The notes beneath the pieces are model-generated. The model had not been told where the DNA came from. It ran no database searches and saw only the letters and a program-made list of their open reading frames with translations. The position numbers and the translations under genes were made by a program. A stretch of 64,000 nt of DNA from Corallium rubrum. Its lineage: Eukaryota; Cnidaria; Anthozoa; Scleralcyonacea; Coralliidae. The stretch's first letter is position 1; each line of letters begins with the position of its first letter. The stretch spans positions 11,032,076 to 11,096,075 of the forward strand of contig OZ036004.1 in NCBI GenBank assembly GCA_964035015.1. Reading direction: 5' to 3'. This document shows, one piece after another, positions 39,262 through 49,103 of this stretch.

Positions 39262-39508
39262 GAGCTTTCGACCCGTGTGCTCGGGCCGTCTTCAGAGAGA
39301 ATAACAGTTATTCTCTCTGAAGATGGCCCGAGCACACGCCGTCTTCAGAGAGAATAACAGTTATTCTCTCTGAAGATGGCCCGAGCACACGCCGTCTTCA
39401 GAGAGAATAACAGTTATTCTCTCTGAAGACGGCCCAAGCACACGCCGTCTTCAGAGAGATAACAGTTATTCTCTCTGAAGACGGCCGGAGCACACGGGTC
39501 GAACGCTC
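39262..39508. ncRNA. Inverted hammerhead-like ribozymes flanking a palindromic array
   Basis: On the minus strand, 39262-39296 has core CTGAAGA, one extra C, stem II GGCCCG-agcaca-CGGGTC, GAAA and self-complementary AGCT. On the plus strand CTGAAGA at 39475-39481 is followed by GGCCGG-agcaca-CGGGTC and GAAC. Between them lie three to four tandem copies of a 55-60 bp palindromic unit (gtcttcagagagaataacag and complement, plus ggcccgagcacacgcc) that repeat half-motifs. TTCT before the plus core can pair with AGAA after it. This resembles Penelope-associated variant hammerheads with reduced stem III. The extra base before stem II leaves activity open. Confidence 0.6.
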
Positions 39509-39750
39509 AGAAGTTAATAAAAATTGCATAACATTCTACTTCGCCAGGAACGAAGTTCTTCCTTGTATACTTAATCCATGTTAGCCTGATATAAACAATG
39601 TTTAGTTATTATTTGAGTGGATTTGAAGTCGCAAAGCATTATGGTTAAATGTACCGCCGCCATCTTTTTCGTTACCGCCAATTCAGAAACCTTTATCTTG
39701 AGACATTGTCAACACGATGTCAGGATTGTTTATAGTCAGACGTGACAAAG

Positions 39751-39840
39751 CGTCTTCGCTCGAACTGCTCGAAATATCAGACAGCTTGTACGAGTATTTC
39801 GGCGGACAACAAAGCTTTCGACACCATTAAGCACGATGCG
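39751..39840 (+). pseudogene. LINE reverse transcriptase scrap (motif A)
   Basis: One frame reads SSLELLEISDSLYEYFGGQQ, and after a frameshift the next reads SADNKAFDTIKHD. The latter is the RT motif A region (D.SKAFDTI.HD) of L2/CR1-like LINEs. Very short and dead. Confidence 0.65.
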
Positions 39841-39974
39841 TAAGGCATAAGACGGAAGGGAATGCATATAGCAAAACAACAAATATTCATAAGTTCTGCA
39901 TGATGGATATTTAATATCGGCGAAGAATTAGGTATATTACAAGACTAACAAATATTGTACATTTTTCTCAACCC

Positions 39975-41250
39975 TTGCTTATGATTGGTCAAAGAGAAAT
40001 AGTAAGAATCTTGTTATCTGCACTTTTAGTCGTATTTGCCGCTATGTCTGTCAAAGTTGTCAAACTCAGAGCCCAATATACTATTACCTGTAGTTGCCAG
40101 AGGTATTATCTGAAGAAGAAAGAGTTATTAACTTATACATGCGCTGACGTGATGCCACTAACTACCTGTTCGGCTATAGGCAAACCGAAGAAAAGCGGCC
40201 GGAAAAAGGCAACTGTCTTTGAACTGTGTTTGTTTTGGTTTTTGTGGCTTTTTGATATTACTAACTGAAAATGTTCGTCTTTGACAATTCTTGATATGAA
40301 AGAGCTTCGTCCAATAATTGTGTAATATTTTGCATTTCACTGTGTAGCGGCGGTCTTTTTTATCTCTGAGACTTTCTTTGTATGCAAAGTACTATATATA
40401 TGCAAATCGTAGCGTATTCAAAGTGTTCTTCAATGTCCAATATGGACCAATTCTTGGCATGGATATATATTAACGTTTGTGTTGGCGGGGGTCAGGCCTA
40501 TACATGAAGTATTTGGGCAATTTTAGGCATAGCTTACAATTCTTTTAAATAACGATGTTCAGAAGCTATATGTTTGCCAAGCAATATATGTCAATTCGCC
40601 AAAAAAAAGAATCCTCAAAGAAATATATCATGATTTGAATGATTGTTTAAAAACGGCAGACAACAATGCTGCGGTTGTACAAATAGATCACGTTTGCTTA
40701 CACAAATATGAATTTAGTTGTTGGTTTAAGTGCTTTGAATTTGTTTATCCGCTTTTCAAAGCACCACTCGTTAAGACAGCTTGATGCTCTTTCCGATAGA
40801 ATCAAAAAACCATTAAGACTTTTCTGATAGCTTATACCGCACAATGAAGAGCAATTAGCACCTGTTTTAAAACCTTCAGGCTGTCGGGATCGCCTCAATT
40901 CATCACCTGAACGGTTTTAGCCTTAAAAAAAGAAATTCTGTATTTAAAAGCAAGACTGATCATTGTCAGACGGGTTGACGGGTTTCCATGTAGATATTGA
41001 TTTTCTTTATGCGCTATAAAGAAAGTACAAAGGTCATATTCATTTTCCATGTTCGACATCAATTAAAAAACAAAGATATCACATTTGGGTGTATTTAACG
41101 ACTTTTAAATGAGTTTCGACAAACTGCTGAGTTGTATATGATTTTACACTGCTGCATGGAGGGAGAACCGACTCTCGAGTTCTTGGTTGTTCAGTTCCTG
41201 TTCAAAATAATTGTATAAAGAAACAACTCTTTGGGAAGTCAGGTTAGTTT
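39975..41250. other. No recognised gene
   Basis: A 97-codon plus-strand ORF at 39975-40268 begins with a hydrophobic stretch (ILLSALLVVFAAMSVKVV) that could be a membrane segment, but nothing supports expression or homology. The rest is featureless. Confidence 0.4.
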
Positions 41251-41259
41251 TTGTAGTTC

Positions 41260-42330
41260 GAAGCTCCAGTTTAGATTAACGAGGACTGTCATTATTGTTT
41301 TTTAACTGTTACTGTTAAATGATATGTCACTCAGTCTCAAATGACGCGGTGATTGAAGATAGGTAATATCTTATATTTTCTTCTTAGCACTAAAAAATTG
41401 TTTTGCAATGCCTAATGCCTATAGCCAGCAGTTTAGATCAACGAAGACCGTCATTATATTGTTTAAAGCTTATGTCTGTTAAATGATATGTCACTCAGTC
41501 TCAAATGACGCGGCGATTGAAGATAGGTAATATGTTATATTTTCTTCTCAACACTTATAAATTATTGTTTTGCAATACCTAATGCCTATAGCCAGCAGTT
41601 TAGATCAACGAAGACCGTCATTATATTGTTTAAAATGATACTCACTCCGTCTCAAATGACGCGTCGATCGTAGATAGGTAATATGTTATATTTTCTTCTA
41701 AATTATCCTTTTGCTATTAATACCAACTGCCTATGGTGACTGAAGATAGGTAATATCTTATATTTTCTTCTCGACACTTGTAAATTATCTTTTTGCATGC
41801 AATCAATACCAACTGCCTAGCTAGTATTGTAGATCAACGAGGACTGTCATGCATTATTGGGTTGTTTTTTTTAAACTTATCATGTCTGTTAAATGATATG
41901 TCACTCAGTCTCAAATGACGCTGGTGATTGAAGATTGGTAATATCTCACATTTTCTTTTTGACATTTACAAATTATCCTTTTGCAGTCAATAGCAACTAC
42001 CTAGCCTTTGGTTTAAATCAACTATACGACTGTCTGTTATTATTGTTTTAAACTCATGTCTGTTAAATGCTGTGTCACTCAGTCTCAAATGATGCGATGA
42101 TTGAATATCTCATATTTTCTGCTCAACACTTATAAATTATCCTTTTGCTTGCAATCAATACGAACAGCATATGACCAGTATTTTAGATCAACAAGGACTG
42201 TCATTATTGTTTTAAACTTATATATCAGTTTTAAAAATGATCTATTACTCACAGATGACGCGTTGATTGAAGATGGGTACTATATCTTACATTTTCTTCT
42301 CGACACTTATAATTTATCAATACTTACTAT
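41260..42330. repeat. Tandem repeat with about 165-180 bp unit
   Basis: Six to seven diverged copies carry tcactcagtctcaaatgacg (near 41330, 41490, 41645, 41900, 42075), gattgaagataggtaatat, ttatattttcttct and gatcaacgaagaccgtcatt in constant order. The unit is close to a nucleosome repeat. Copies near 41640-41800 are partly deleted. Confidence 0.88.
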
Positions 42331-42914
42331 TGTGTATTTTTTTTGTCATATATATATAGTTTTGTGGGGTTTCTCTGGTGTCATGCATGGCACATATATT
42401 CTTGGAATTGTAATTGTGTATTGCTCGTTTAGTTTTTTTTTGGCTCAAAATTGTGTTCTTATGTGATAGATTTAAATCGCGCCATTTTGATCCTTCCTTG
42501 CGGTTCTTAAGTGTTTTGTTTCTTCACTTAATACGTGCTGGTTTCAACGCGATAGCAACATAAATTATAAATTACATCGTAGAGCTGAGGTGTCAGTCAT
42601 GTCTTAATAGAGAAGTAGAAGCATTAATAATAACGCTGTGTAATTAATATGTATACTAATGTACAAATGCTGAACATGATTGATAGTCGTTTATTAAAAA
42701 ATTAACAAGAATCATGCGTTCGTACAATATATATAGGCGATCAGCTTTTTAAGTCGGTTCTTTGGCAATTTGTTTTAGCTATTTTTATGTTTTCTGATTG
42801 AGTTCTGACCTATAACAAAGACATCTTCTAGATTCTTTGGAGACGCTGTTTTTTGATGGAATAATAAGAATAATCGCCACTTGTAGTTTCAGTTTCCTCC
42901 TACGAAACCCATTT

Positions 42915-42970
42915 GTGGCAGTTTGCCACCTTTTCACTTTGCTCTATCCAAAACACGACTTACGCGCTCT
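42915..42970. repeat. Fragment of the hammerhead-associated module
   Basis: gtggcagtttgccacctttt then cactttgctctatccaaaac matches the modules at 35783 and 59715. No hammerhead core is seen beside it. Confidence 0.6.
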
Positions 42971-42989
42971 TTCGTAAGTTTAGGTTTAA

Positions 42990-43615
42990 GAACGTTTAAG
43001 TTCTGGTTTAAGTTCTGGTTTAAGTTTAGGTTAAAGTTTAGGCTCATTTAAGTTCAGGTTTAAGTTTAAGTTGAGGTTTAAGATTAGGTTTAAGTTCAGG
43101 CTCATTTAAGTTCAGGTTTAAGTTGAGTTTTAAGATTAGGTTTAAGTTTAGGCTCATTTAAGTTCAGGTTTAAGTTGAGGTTTAAGATTAGGTTAAAGTT
43201 TAGGCTCATTTAAGTTCAGGTTTAAGTTTAAGTTGAGGTTTAAGATTAGGTTTAAGTTTAGGCTCATTTAAGTTCAGGTTTAAGTTGAGGTTTAAGATTA
43301 GGTTTAAGTTTAGGCTCATTTAAGTTCAGGTTTAAGTTGAGGTTTAAGATTAGGTTTAAGTTTAGGCTCATTTAAGTTCAGGTTTAAGTTTAAGTTCAAG
43401 TTTAAGTTTAAGTTCAGGTTTAAGATTAGGTTTAAGTTTAAATTCAAATTTACGTTTAAGTTTGGCTTTAAGTTTAGGTTTAAGTGTAAGTTTAACTTTA
43501 AATTTAAATTTAAGTTGAAATTTAAGTTTGGGTTTAAGTTTAGGTTTAAATTTAAGTTTAAGTTTAGGTTTAAATTTAAGTTTAAGTTTAGGTTTAAATT
43601 TAAGTTGAAGTTTAA
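42990..43615. repeat. Degenerate tttaag/tttagg array with about 53-bp higher-order unit
   Basis: The higher-order unit (aggctcatttaagttcaggt followed by ttaagttgaggtttaagatt) repeats about seven times at 43036-43380 and then grades into plain hexamers. Confidence 0.9.
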
Positions 43616-43730
43616 GTGACGTCTCGAGTGTGAGTGTGATATTGTAAATTATTCGGTGTGAGTCCCCGAGATGAGCAATTTCGCTCTTGGGACAAACACT
43701 TTATTAAATATTCTTAAATAAAAAAAAAGT
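43616..43730 (+). mobile_element. Insertion with A-rich tail inside the hexamer array
   Basis: An unrelated segment (gtgacgtctcgagtgtgagt to cctcttaaataaaaaaaa-type tail) interrupts the array. It ends in a run of A, and aagtttaag occurs on both sides, though the array makes that duplication ambiguous. It looks like a 5'-truncated retrotransposon end; ccgagatgagcaatttcgct is near its middle. Confidence 0.55.
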
Positions 43731-44575
43731 TTAAGTTTAGGTTTAAATTTAAGTTGAAATTTAAGTTTAAGTTTAGGTTTAAATTTAAATTTAAGTTGAA
43801 ATTTAAGTTTAAGTTTGTGTTTAGGTTTAAATTTAAGTTTAAGTTTAAGTTTGGGTTTAAATTTAAGTTTAAGTTTGGGTTTAAATTTAAGTTTGGGTTT
43901 AAGTTTAGGTTTAAGTTTAAGTTTAGGTTTAAATTTAAGTTTAAGTTTAAGTTTAGGTTTAGGTTTAAGTTTAAGTTTAGGTTTAAATTTAAGTTTAAGT
44001 TTAAATTTAAATTTAAGTTTAAGTTTAAGTTTAGGTTTAAGTTTAAGTTTAGGTTTAAATTTAAGTTTAAGTTTAGGTTTAAGTTTAAGTTTAGGTTTAA
44101 ATTTAAGTTTAAGTTTAGGTTTAAATTTAAGTTTAAGTTTAGGTTTAAATTTAAGTTTAAGTTTAGGTTTAAATTTAAGTTTAAGTTTAGGTTTAAATTT
44201 AAGTTTAAGTTTGGGTTTAAATTTAAGTTTAAGTTTGGGTTTAAATTTAAGTTTAAGTTTGGGTTTAAATTTAAGTTTAAGTTTGGGTTTAAATTTAACT
44301 TTAAGTTTGTTATAAATTTAAGTTGTGGTTTAAGTTTAGGTTTAAATTTAAGTTTAAGTTTGGGTTTAAGTTTAGGTTTAAATTTAAGTTTAAGTTTAGG
44401 TTTAAATTTAAGTTTAAGTTTGGGTTTAAGTTTAGGTTTAAATTTAAGTTTAAGTTTAGGTTTAAATTGAACTTTAAGTTTAGGTTTAAATTTAAGTTTA
44501 AGTATGGGTTTAAATTTAAGTGTAAGTTTAGGTTTAAATTTAAGTTGAAATTTAGGCTTAAGTTTTGGGTTACGT
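43731..44575. repeat. TTTAAG/TTTAGG/TTTAAA hexamer array
   Basis: About 140 hexamers, nearly all of the form TTTA(A/G)(A/G), mostly as the 18-24 bp pattern tttaggtttaaatttaag. Stop-free in several frames (Lys/Phe and Asn/Leu periodic false proteins). Not the canonical animal TTAGGG. Confidence 0.95.
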
Positions 44576-44999
44576 TTGTTTAGATATATCAAACATTTAA
44601 ATTTGCTTTACAGTTTAACGTTTTTGGGTCACTTTTTTATCTTACCACGTTGCGACGTAATTCCTGTGGATCTATTTAACAATTAGACATTGGGCGCAAG
44701 TTATTTGTGTGCCATTGTTCTGCATTTGAAAACCGATTCATTTCGCTATTAGCTGGTCTGTCACCAATATTGAGTAGTTTAGCCAATCAGAATACAGGAT
44801 TGGCAATAGCTCACTAGTTGGTTTATACCGATAAAACTGAACAGATAACAGCAAAGCGAATCTAGTTATAAGTATTGATGGTTTGCAATCAATCCCATGC
44901 GATTTAGAAGACAAAGATACGGTGGCCATGTTGGAGAAAAACATACTCTAAATACAATATTAGAAGTAATATTGGGCATTTCACTCGATTACAGATGTT

Positions 45000-45330
45000 C
45001 TGGGGATTTTAGGTGAAGGAAAATTCGAGTGCAGAATACATACATTTTAAGACCAAACCGGGACCAGTTGCGAAAAATGCAACTACACAGGCCTTCCGGC
45101 AGGAATTGAACCCACGACCTTGCGATTCTAGTGCAATGCTCTGACCACTGAGCCACGGAGGCCGTTGCCGAGAGCTTGATCGTGAGTTATGTATATATTA
45201 AGGTGGTAATGTGTAGTTGCATTTTTCGCAACGGAAGGTCTGTGTAGTTGCATTTTTCGCAACTGGTCCCGGTTTGGTCTTAAAATGTATGTATTCTGCA
45301 CTCGAATTTTCCTTCACCTAAAATCCCTAG
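45000..45330. mobile_element. Foldback carrying a tRNA-like core
   Basis: The arms gattttaggtgaaggaaaat through accaaaccgggaccagttgc and gcgaaaaatgcaactacac are repeated inverted at 45205-45330. The right arm has a partial duplication of gtgtagttgcatttttcgca. A tRNA-like sequence lies in the loop. Fragments are at 33400 and 63050. Confidence 0.85.
45091..45163 (-). mobile_element. tRNA-like SINE head (pseudo-tRNA)
   Basis: The minus strand reads ggcctccgtggctcagtggt (A box) and ggtcgtgggttcaattcctg (B box). It folds roughly as a 73-nt cloverleaf with loop CTAGAAT, nominal anticodon AGA. A serine tRNA should have a long variable arm, absent here, and the acceptor and anticodon stems have mismatches. 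Confidence 0.7.
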
Positions 45331-45508
45331 AACTCCAAATACAATAGCTGCTAATGAGATTCTTTTGTTAAAGTTCTTCTAACATGGCCGCCATGACGTC
45401 AAGTGCATGCAAACCAAGAATAGTAACAAAATTTTAAAAAATAAAATATGTTTGCTTGCAGTATAGCTGCAAGGTTATTACGCTGCCTAGTTCCTACGCA
45501 GTACTTCT

Positions 45509-45806
45509 TACTTTTATTATTATTATTTATTTAAGGAGGATAAGTTTTTCAGCAGAGCTGGTGGGGTCCTCCATTTACAGCTAAGATCTATACGTGTTGA
45601 TTTTACGGAGGGAGGAAAACCGGAGAACCCGGCGAAAAACCCTCGAAGCACAGGAGAGACCAACTAAACTCTACTCACGTGAGTCCCCACCCCGAGAACG
45701 GGGTTATTCCCAGACGGTCACCCATCCAAGTACTAACCCCGTCTAACCGGGCTTAACTATTGGTGAGAGGCAGCGCCCTAACAGCACACGCCAACCGTGC
45801 TCCCCT
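45509..45806 (-). mobile_element. Full-length 5S-rRNA-derived SINE
   Basis: The minus strand has a head ggagcacggttggcgtgtgc, the 5S-like region ggttagtacttggatgggtg / accgtctgggaataacc, a body ctcctgtgcttcgagggttt, and an (aat)n tail at 45518-45530. It is the reference copy for the interrupted one at 3441-4050. Confidence 0.9.
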
Positions 45807-46013
45807 ACAAGTGCTCTGTATCAGCGCATCTCAAAGAGCAATCTGTTTAAGCAAACACATCCGCCTCTTCCCCACGCTTGTCTAATCAAATGGCTCCAGT
45901 AGTCCCCAAGTATTTATGTTAATTGCTGCTCCCCACCGAGCAATTCAACGAGATGGACGAATCCTTGTTCTTCTTTATGCGTTTTTGATTTCAACATTCA
46001 GTAACATCACTGA

Positions 46014-46412
46014 GGTGCGTTTATACACTAGCATGAGATTTGGACTGTATTTGGGCTAGATTTGTATACCGAGTTCACCAGTGTGAACACAAGTTGGCTA
46101 TATTTGGACTGGGTTTGAACTGAATTCGAGTCCATCAGATCTAATGATCATGCAGGTGGACTGAGAAAGGACTGGAATTGGACTCGACGAAGTGTGAATG
46201 CCATTGGACTGACTTTGAGCTTTCCATGGTGAGGTAGTCATCTTCTGCACGGTTGTCCGCGATGTACGCAGGTCATCCTGACTATAGTAAAACTAAAAGT
46301 AAGTAAAAAGTCCGGAGACAAGGCCAGTCTGGTATGAACATAATCAGTAAGTCCTTATACCATTCTAGCCTTAGTCTAAATCCAGTGTATAAGTCCGCTA
46401 ATGTGAACGGGT
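46014..46412. mobile_element. Diverged inverted-repeat element
   Basis: The left part gaggtgcgtttatacactag...gatttggact and the right part agtctaaatccagtgtataa...gtccgct are inverted, with agtccaat/attggact words inside. Ends are eroded. Confidence 0.5.
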
Positions 46413-48110
46413 GCTATTTTAACTCTTTTCCGTTGGTGGATTCTTCCTAGTGGCCAGTAAAATCGTCGCCGGGCTGGCGTTAACGCTCAGTGGCTACGCT
46501 ATGGCAAACCACTCCGGAATAGTGTAAACACAACAAAGCAATATAAGATAAAACACAATCCGAAGGCGAACATCTTGAAAACCCAAGATATGGATTAAGA
46601 CAAGACAAAGATGAAACGGTCATATTTCTTTAAATTGTCGGCTGGCCTAGTGGCTTTTGGTCTAATTTCCAAACAACCCACAACAAAGAAACGTAGTGAT
46701 TTTTCAACGGAAGACTTACCCAATACCGTACCGTATATAATAGTGTAAACGGGGCCTCAGTGTCCTATATATCGGACGCCAAGAACAAAAGAATAAACGA
46801 GAGAATAAAGCAAAAACAATGGGGGAACAAAAGAAACATATTTTAAGCGTTAAAGGTTGCTGGTTTTCTACCAGTCGACTTTTTTTGCGGCGAATCAACC
46901 TTCTACATATTGCCGTTAGAGTTGAGTAGATTTCAAATTAGTTCCACACCAGACTGCTAAAAAGTCGCCCAATGAAAAACCTCCTGTGGTGTGTGAAATA
47001 CATAACTGCATGTCATAGACACCATTTAGAAAGAGTTTATAGACAAGTACAAAACTCTATATAGTTAGCAAATTATTGAAAATAAAGAACTTATGTTGAT
47101 GCTTTCGATCAAACGTTGTCGTAAGTTGTTTTTTGTTGGTTTTTTTCAAATCTGTGGAGTATAACTGAGACCTTAAGACTGCACTGCGTTTGTTTTAGTA
47201 GCGTGCTGTGCTGTTAATGTGTTAACGATAGTTAAATTTTAATTGGTGCTCCCATGGAGCAATTGAACGAGAGGGACGAATTTTCAAAAATGTCTTTTTG
47301 TCAATTGTGCCTAAAACACTTCCGCTGCTTTAAATAAATGCAAAACCAAAAATTAGGAATTTATATTAAAAACAAGACGTACTGAAATGTTATCGAAGCT
47401 GCAATCATATACAGGCGCGCAGGTTGTCACATGCAGTGCTAAGATCTAAAGTACATGCAGTCATGCACTGGTCACATGCATAGATATAGTCACATGCCTC
47501 AGTTTCGCAAAGCTTATTGGTCAATATCGCCAGGGGCCGCACGGAGGACTAATAACGCGTCGCAAAAAAATAAAAATAAGAATAAGAATCGTGAAACCTA
47601 AACTCGTCTACCTGCGGTAGCCCGAGTAATGAAGATTTTGTTGAGGTAATCTTTTACAAGTTTTTATCCAAGTTGGTTTTAATGCATGCATATGGTCTGC
47701 GAAATTTGGGTTTCAAAAGATTCACTGTAGCGTTTGTTTTATTATAGCATGCTATGCTGTTAGTGCAATTAGCCGCAACGGCGAAAAGGTCAGTTAAAAC
47801 TAAAAATAGACAGTTAAATTTAGAAAAGCTTTCTATATATAGAAAAGAGCTAAAAATAGAATGACATAATAGAATATGGAAATCTGTTTGGAAGTCTCTC
47901 ATCTTTTCCTCTAATAATAAGACCCCTTGAAAATAATAGTCTTATTATAGGCTCGTTGAGTTCTAATAACGTTATAAAGATCGTCTATCATATAGAAAGC
48001 TTCAATAATGGACTATAGCGAGGGTGGGTGCTATTTGGTTAAATGACTTCACCGATTAAAATCTTTGCTAATTGGATATCAGGCTCTGTTTATTTACACT
48101 GTGATTGTGT
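46413..48110. other. No recognised gene; duplicated repeat pieces
   Basis: The segment ggtgctcccatggagcaatt-gaacgagagggacgaat (near 47245) resembles 45935-45985, and gcgtttgttttagtagcgtg (near 47187) resembles 47728. These are diverged repeats. No gene supported. Confidence 0.5.
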
Positions 48111-48117
48111 GAGTATA

Positions 48118-48405
48118 ATTTAAAAATTAAACAAGACTTACCTGTAAGTTGATGTTTGATTTTGATTCTATACTCATCAGTCAGGAACGGAGGAGTAACA
48201 TGAGAAGCACGCGCGCTTGCTTATCTAGCCATTATTTAAAGTAAAGAACTGACTGACACTCACACAGGAACGGAGGAGAACAGGGAGGGTAAACAGCCCA
48301 TCGCTGGGAGGGCATGTTACTCCTCCGTTCTTGACTGATGACGTATAGAATCAAAATCAAACATCAACTTACAGGTAAGTCTTGTTTAATTTTTAAATTC
48401 TATAC
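48118..48405. repeat. Palindromic 3' region of the DIRS-like element
   Basis: The arms aatttaaaaattaaacaaga through cttacctgtaagttgatgtt and ttgattctatac are repeated inverted. Inside are ggaacggaggagtaacatg repeats. One arm contains cttacaggtaagtct, a sequence that looks like a strong 5' splice site. Confidence 0.85.
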
Positions 48406-48462
48406 GTCATCAGTCTACGTCACTACGGAGTACCATGAGACTTTAAAGCTGTGAGTGCCAGT
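48395..48462. repeat. 3' inverted terminal repeat of the DIRS-like element
   Basis: ttctatacgtcatcagtcta followed by cgtcactacggagtaccatg is the inverted counterpart of 52990-53033. Confidence 0.85.
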
Positions 48463-48584
48463 AAGTTGAAGTGTTGTTGCATGAATCAAACTGCTCGATT
48501 CAGTATTATCAGATATTTATCAACAAAGTTGTATAAATTGAAACTCTAATTCAATATTGAATATATAGTGTAATTGACGATGAG

Positions 48585-49103
48585 TCATTGAGTGTTTGCA
48601 TGACTAAAATGGTTAAGTATACTGCTCCCAAAGTTTGAGTCAATAGGTTTATTGTAGTGCTTGGCAAATGTCCCAGTTGTCGACCAACCTCCAGCTTTAA
48701 GGATGTCTTGCAATGGTAAACCCGATAAAAAACTATAAGAAGATGCTGCTGTTCGACTACTATGCGCCGAAAATGCCTTTGTGTCGATTCCGGAGTCTTT
48801 TATAAGACTTTTCACCCAGCGACCAATCGTGGAGTTTGTGACCGGTTTGTACGGCTTGACATAACTAAGCAGTAGTTTGGTATGTTCACGTGTTGATGAG
48901 GTTTTGGTGATGTAAAATCGGAGGTGAGCTACAGGACAAAGTCGAATATCTTCAGGATAGCTTGTGATTTCAATTGGATCAAGGTGTTTACCCGCTCGTG
49001 TTGTTTTGAGTTTTTCTCTTATGGTGAATATGAACTGATTATCAGTTTCCTGCATATAAGCTAGATCTAAATTTTTTAATGTTTGGCATCTCTGCGCTGT
49101 CAA
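48585..49103 (-). pseudogene. Tyrosine recombinase catalytic part, frameshifted from its N-terminal half
   Basis: About 172 residues holding the recombinase core: first Arg in TAQRCQTL at the start, the H-x-x-R box AHSSRTAASS (about 115-125), LPLQDILKAGGWST and the Tyr in FAKHYNK. Its N-terminal SAM-like half is encoded at the end of the upstream ORF in the other frame. The downstream frame is -1 relative to the upstream one. In the homologous proteins I recall, a few more residues stand between the two parts, so a small deletion is more likely than programmed frameshifting. The recombinase would integrate circular cDNA. As it stands it is probably not made. Confidence 0.82.

Noticed and set aside
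39262..39508. CRISPR-like array
   Set aside because: The repeats are palindromic, contiguous and without unique spacers, and the DNA is eukaryotic.
42990..44575. Telomere or interstitial TTAGGG tract
   Set aside because: The hexamers are TTTAGG, TTTAAG and TTTAAA, not TTAGGG, and they are highly mixed.
43714..44592. 292-codon Asn-Leu and 238-codon Lys-Phe ORFs
   Set aside because: Hexamer array artefacts; several frames are open together.
45091..45163. Functional tRNA gene (anticodon AGA)
   Set aside because: Lacks the long variable arm of tRNA-Ser, has stem mismatches, and lies inside a repeated foldback.
48318..48345. Hammerhead core CTGATGA in the DIRS terminal repeat
   Set aside because: No stem II or GAAA follows; the word is part of the inverted terminal repeat ctgatgacgtatagaa.
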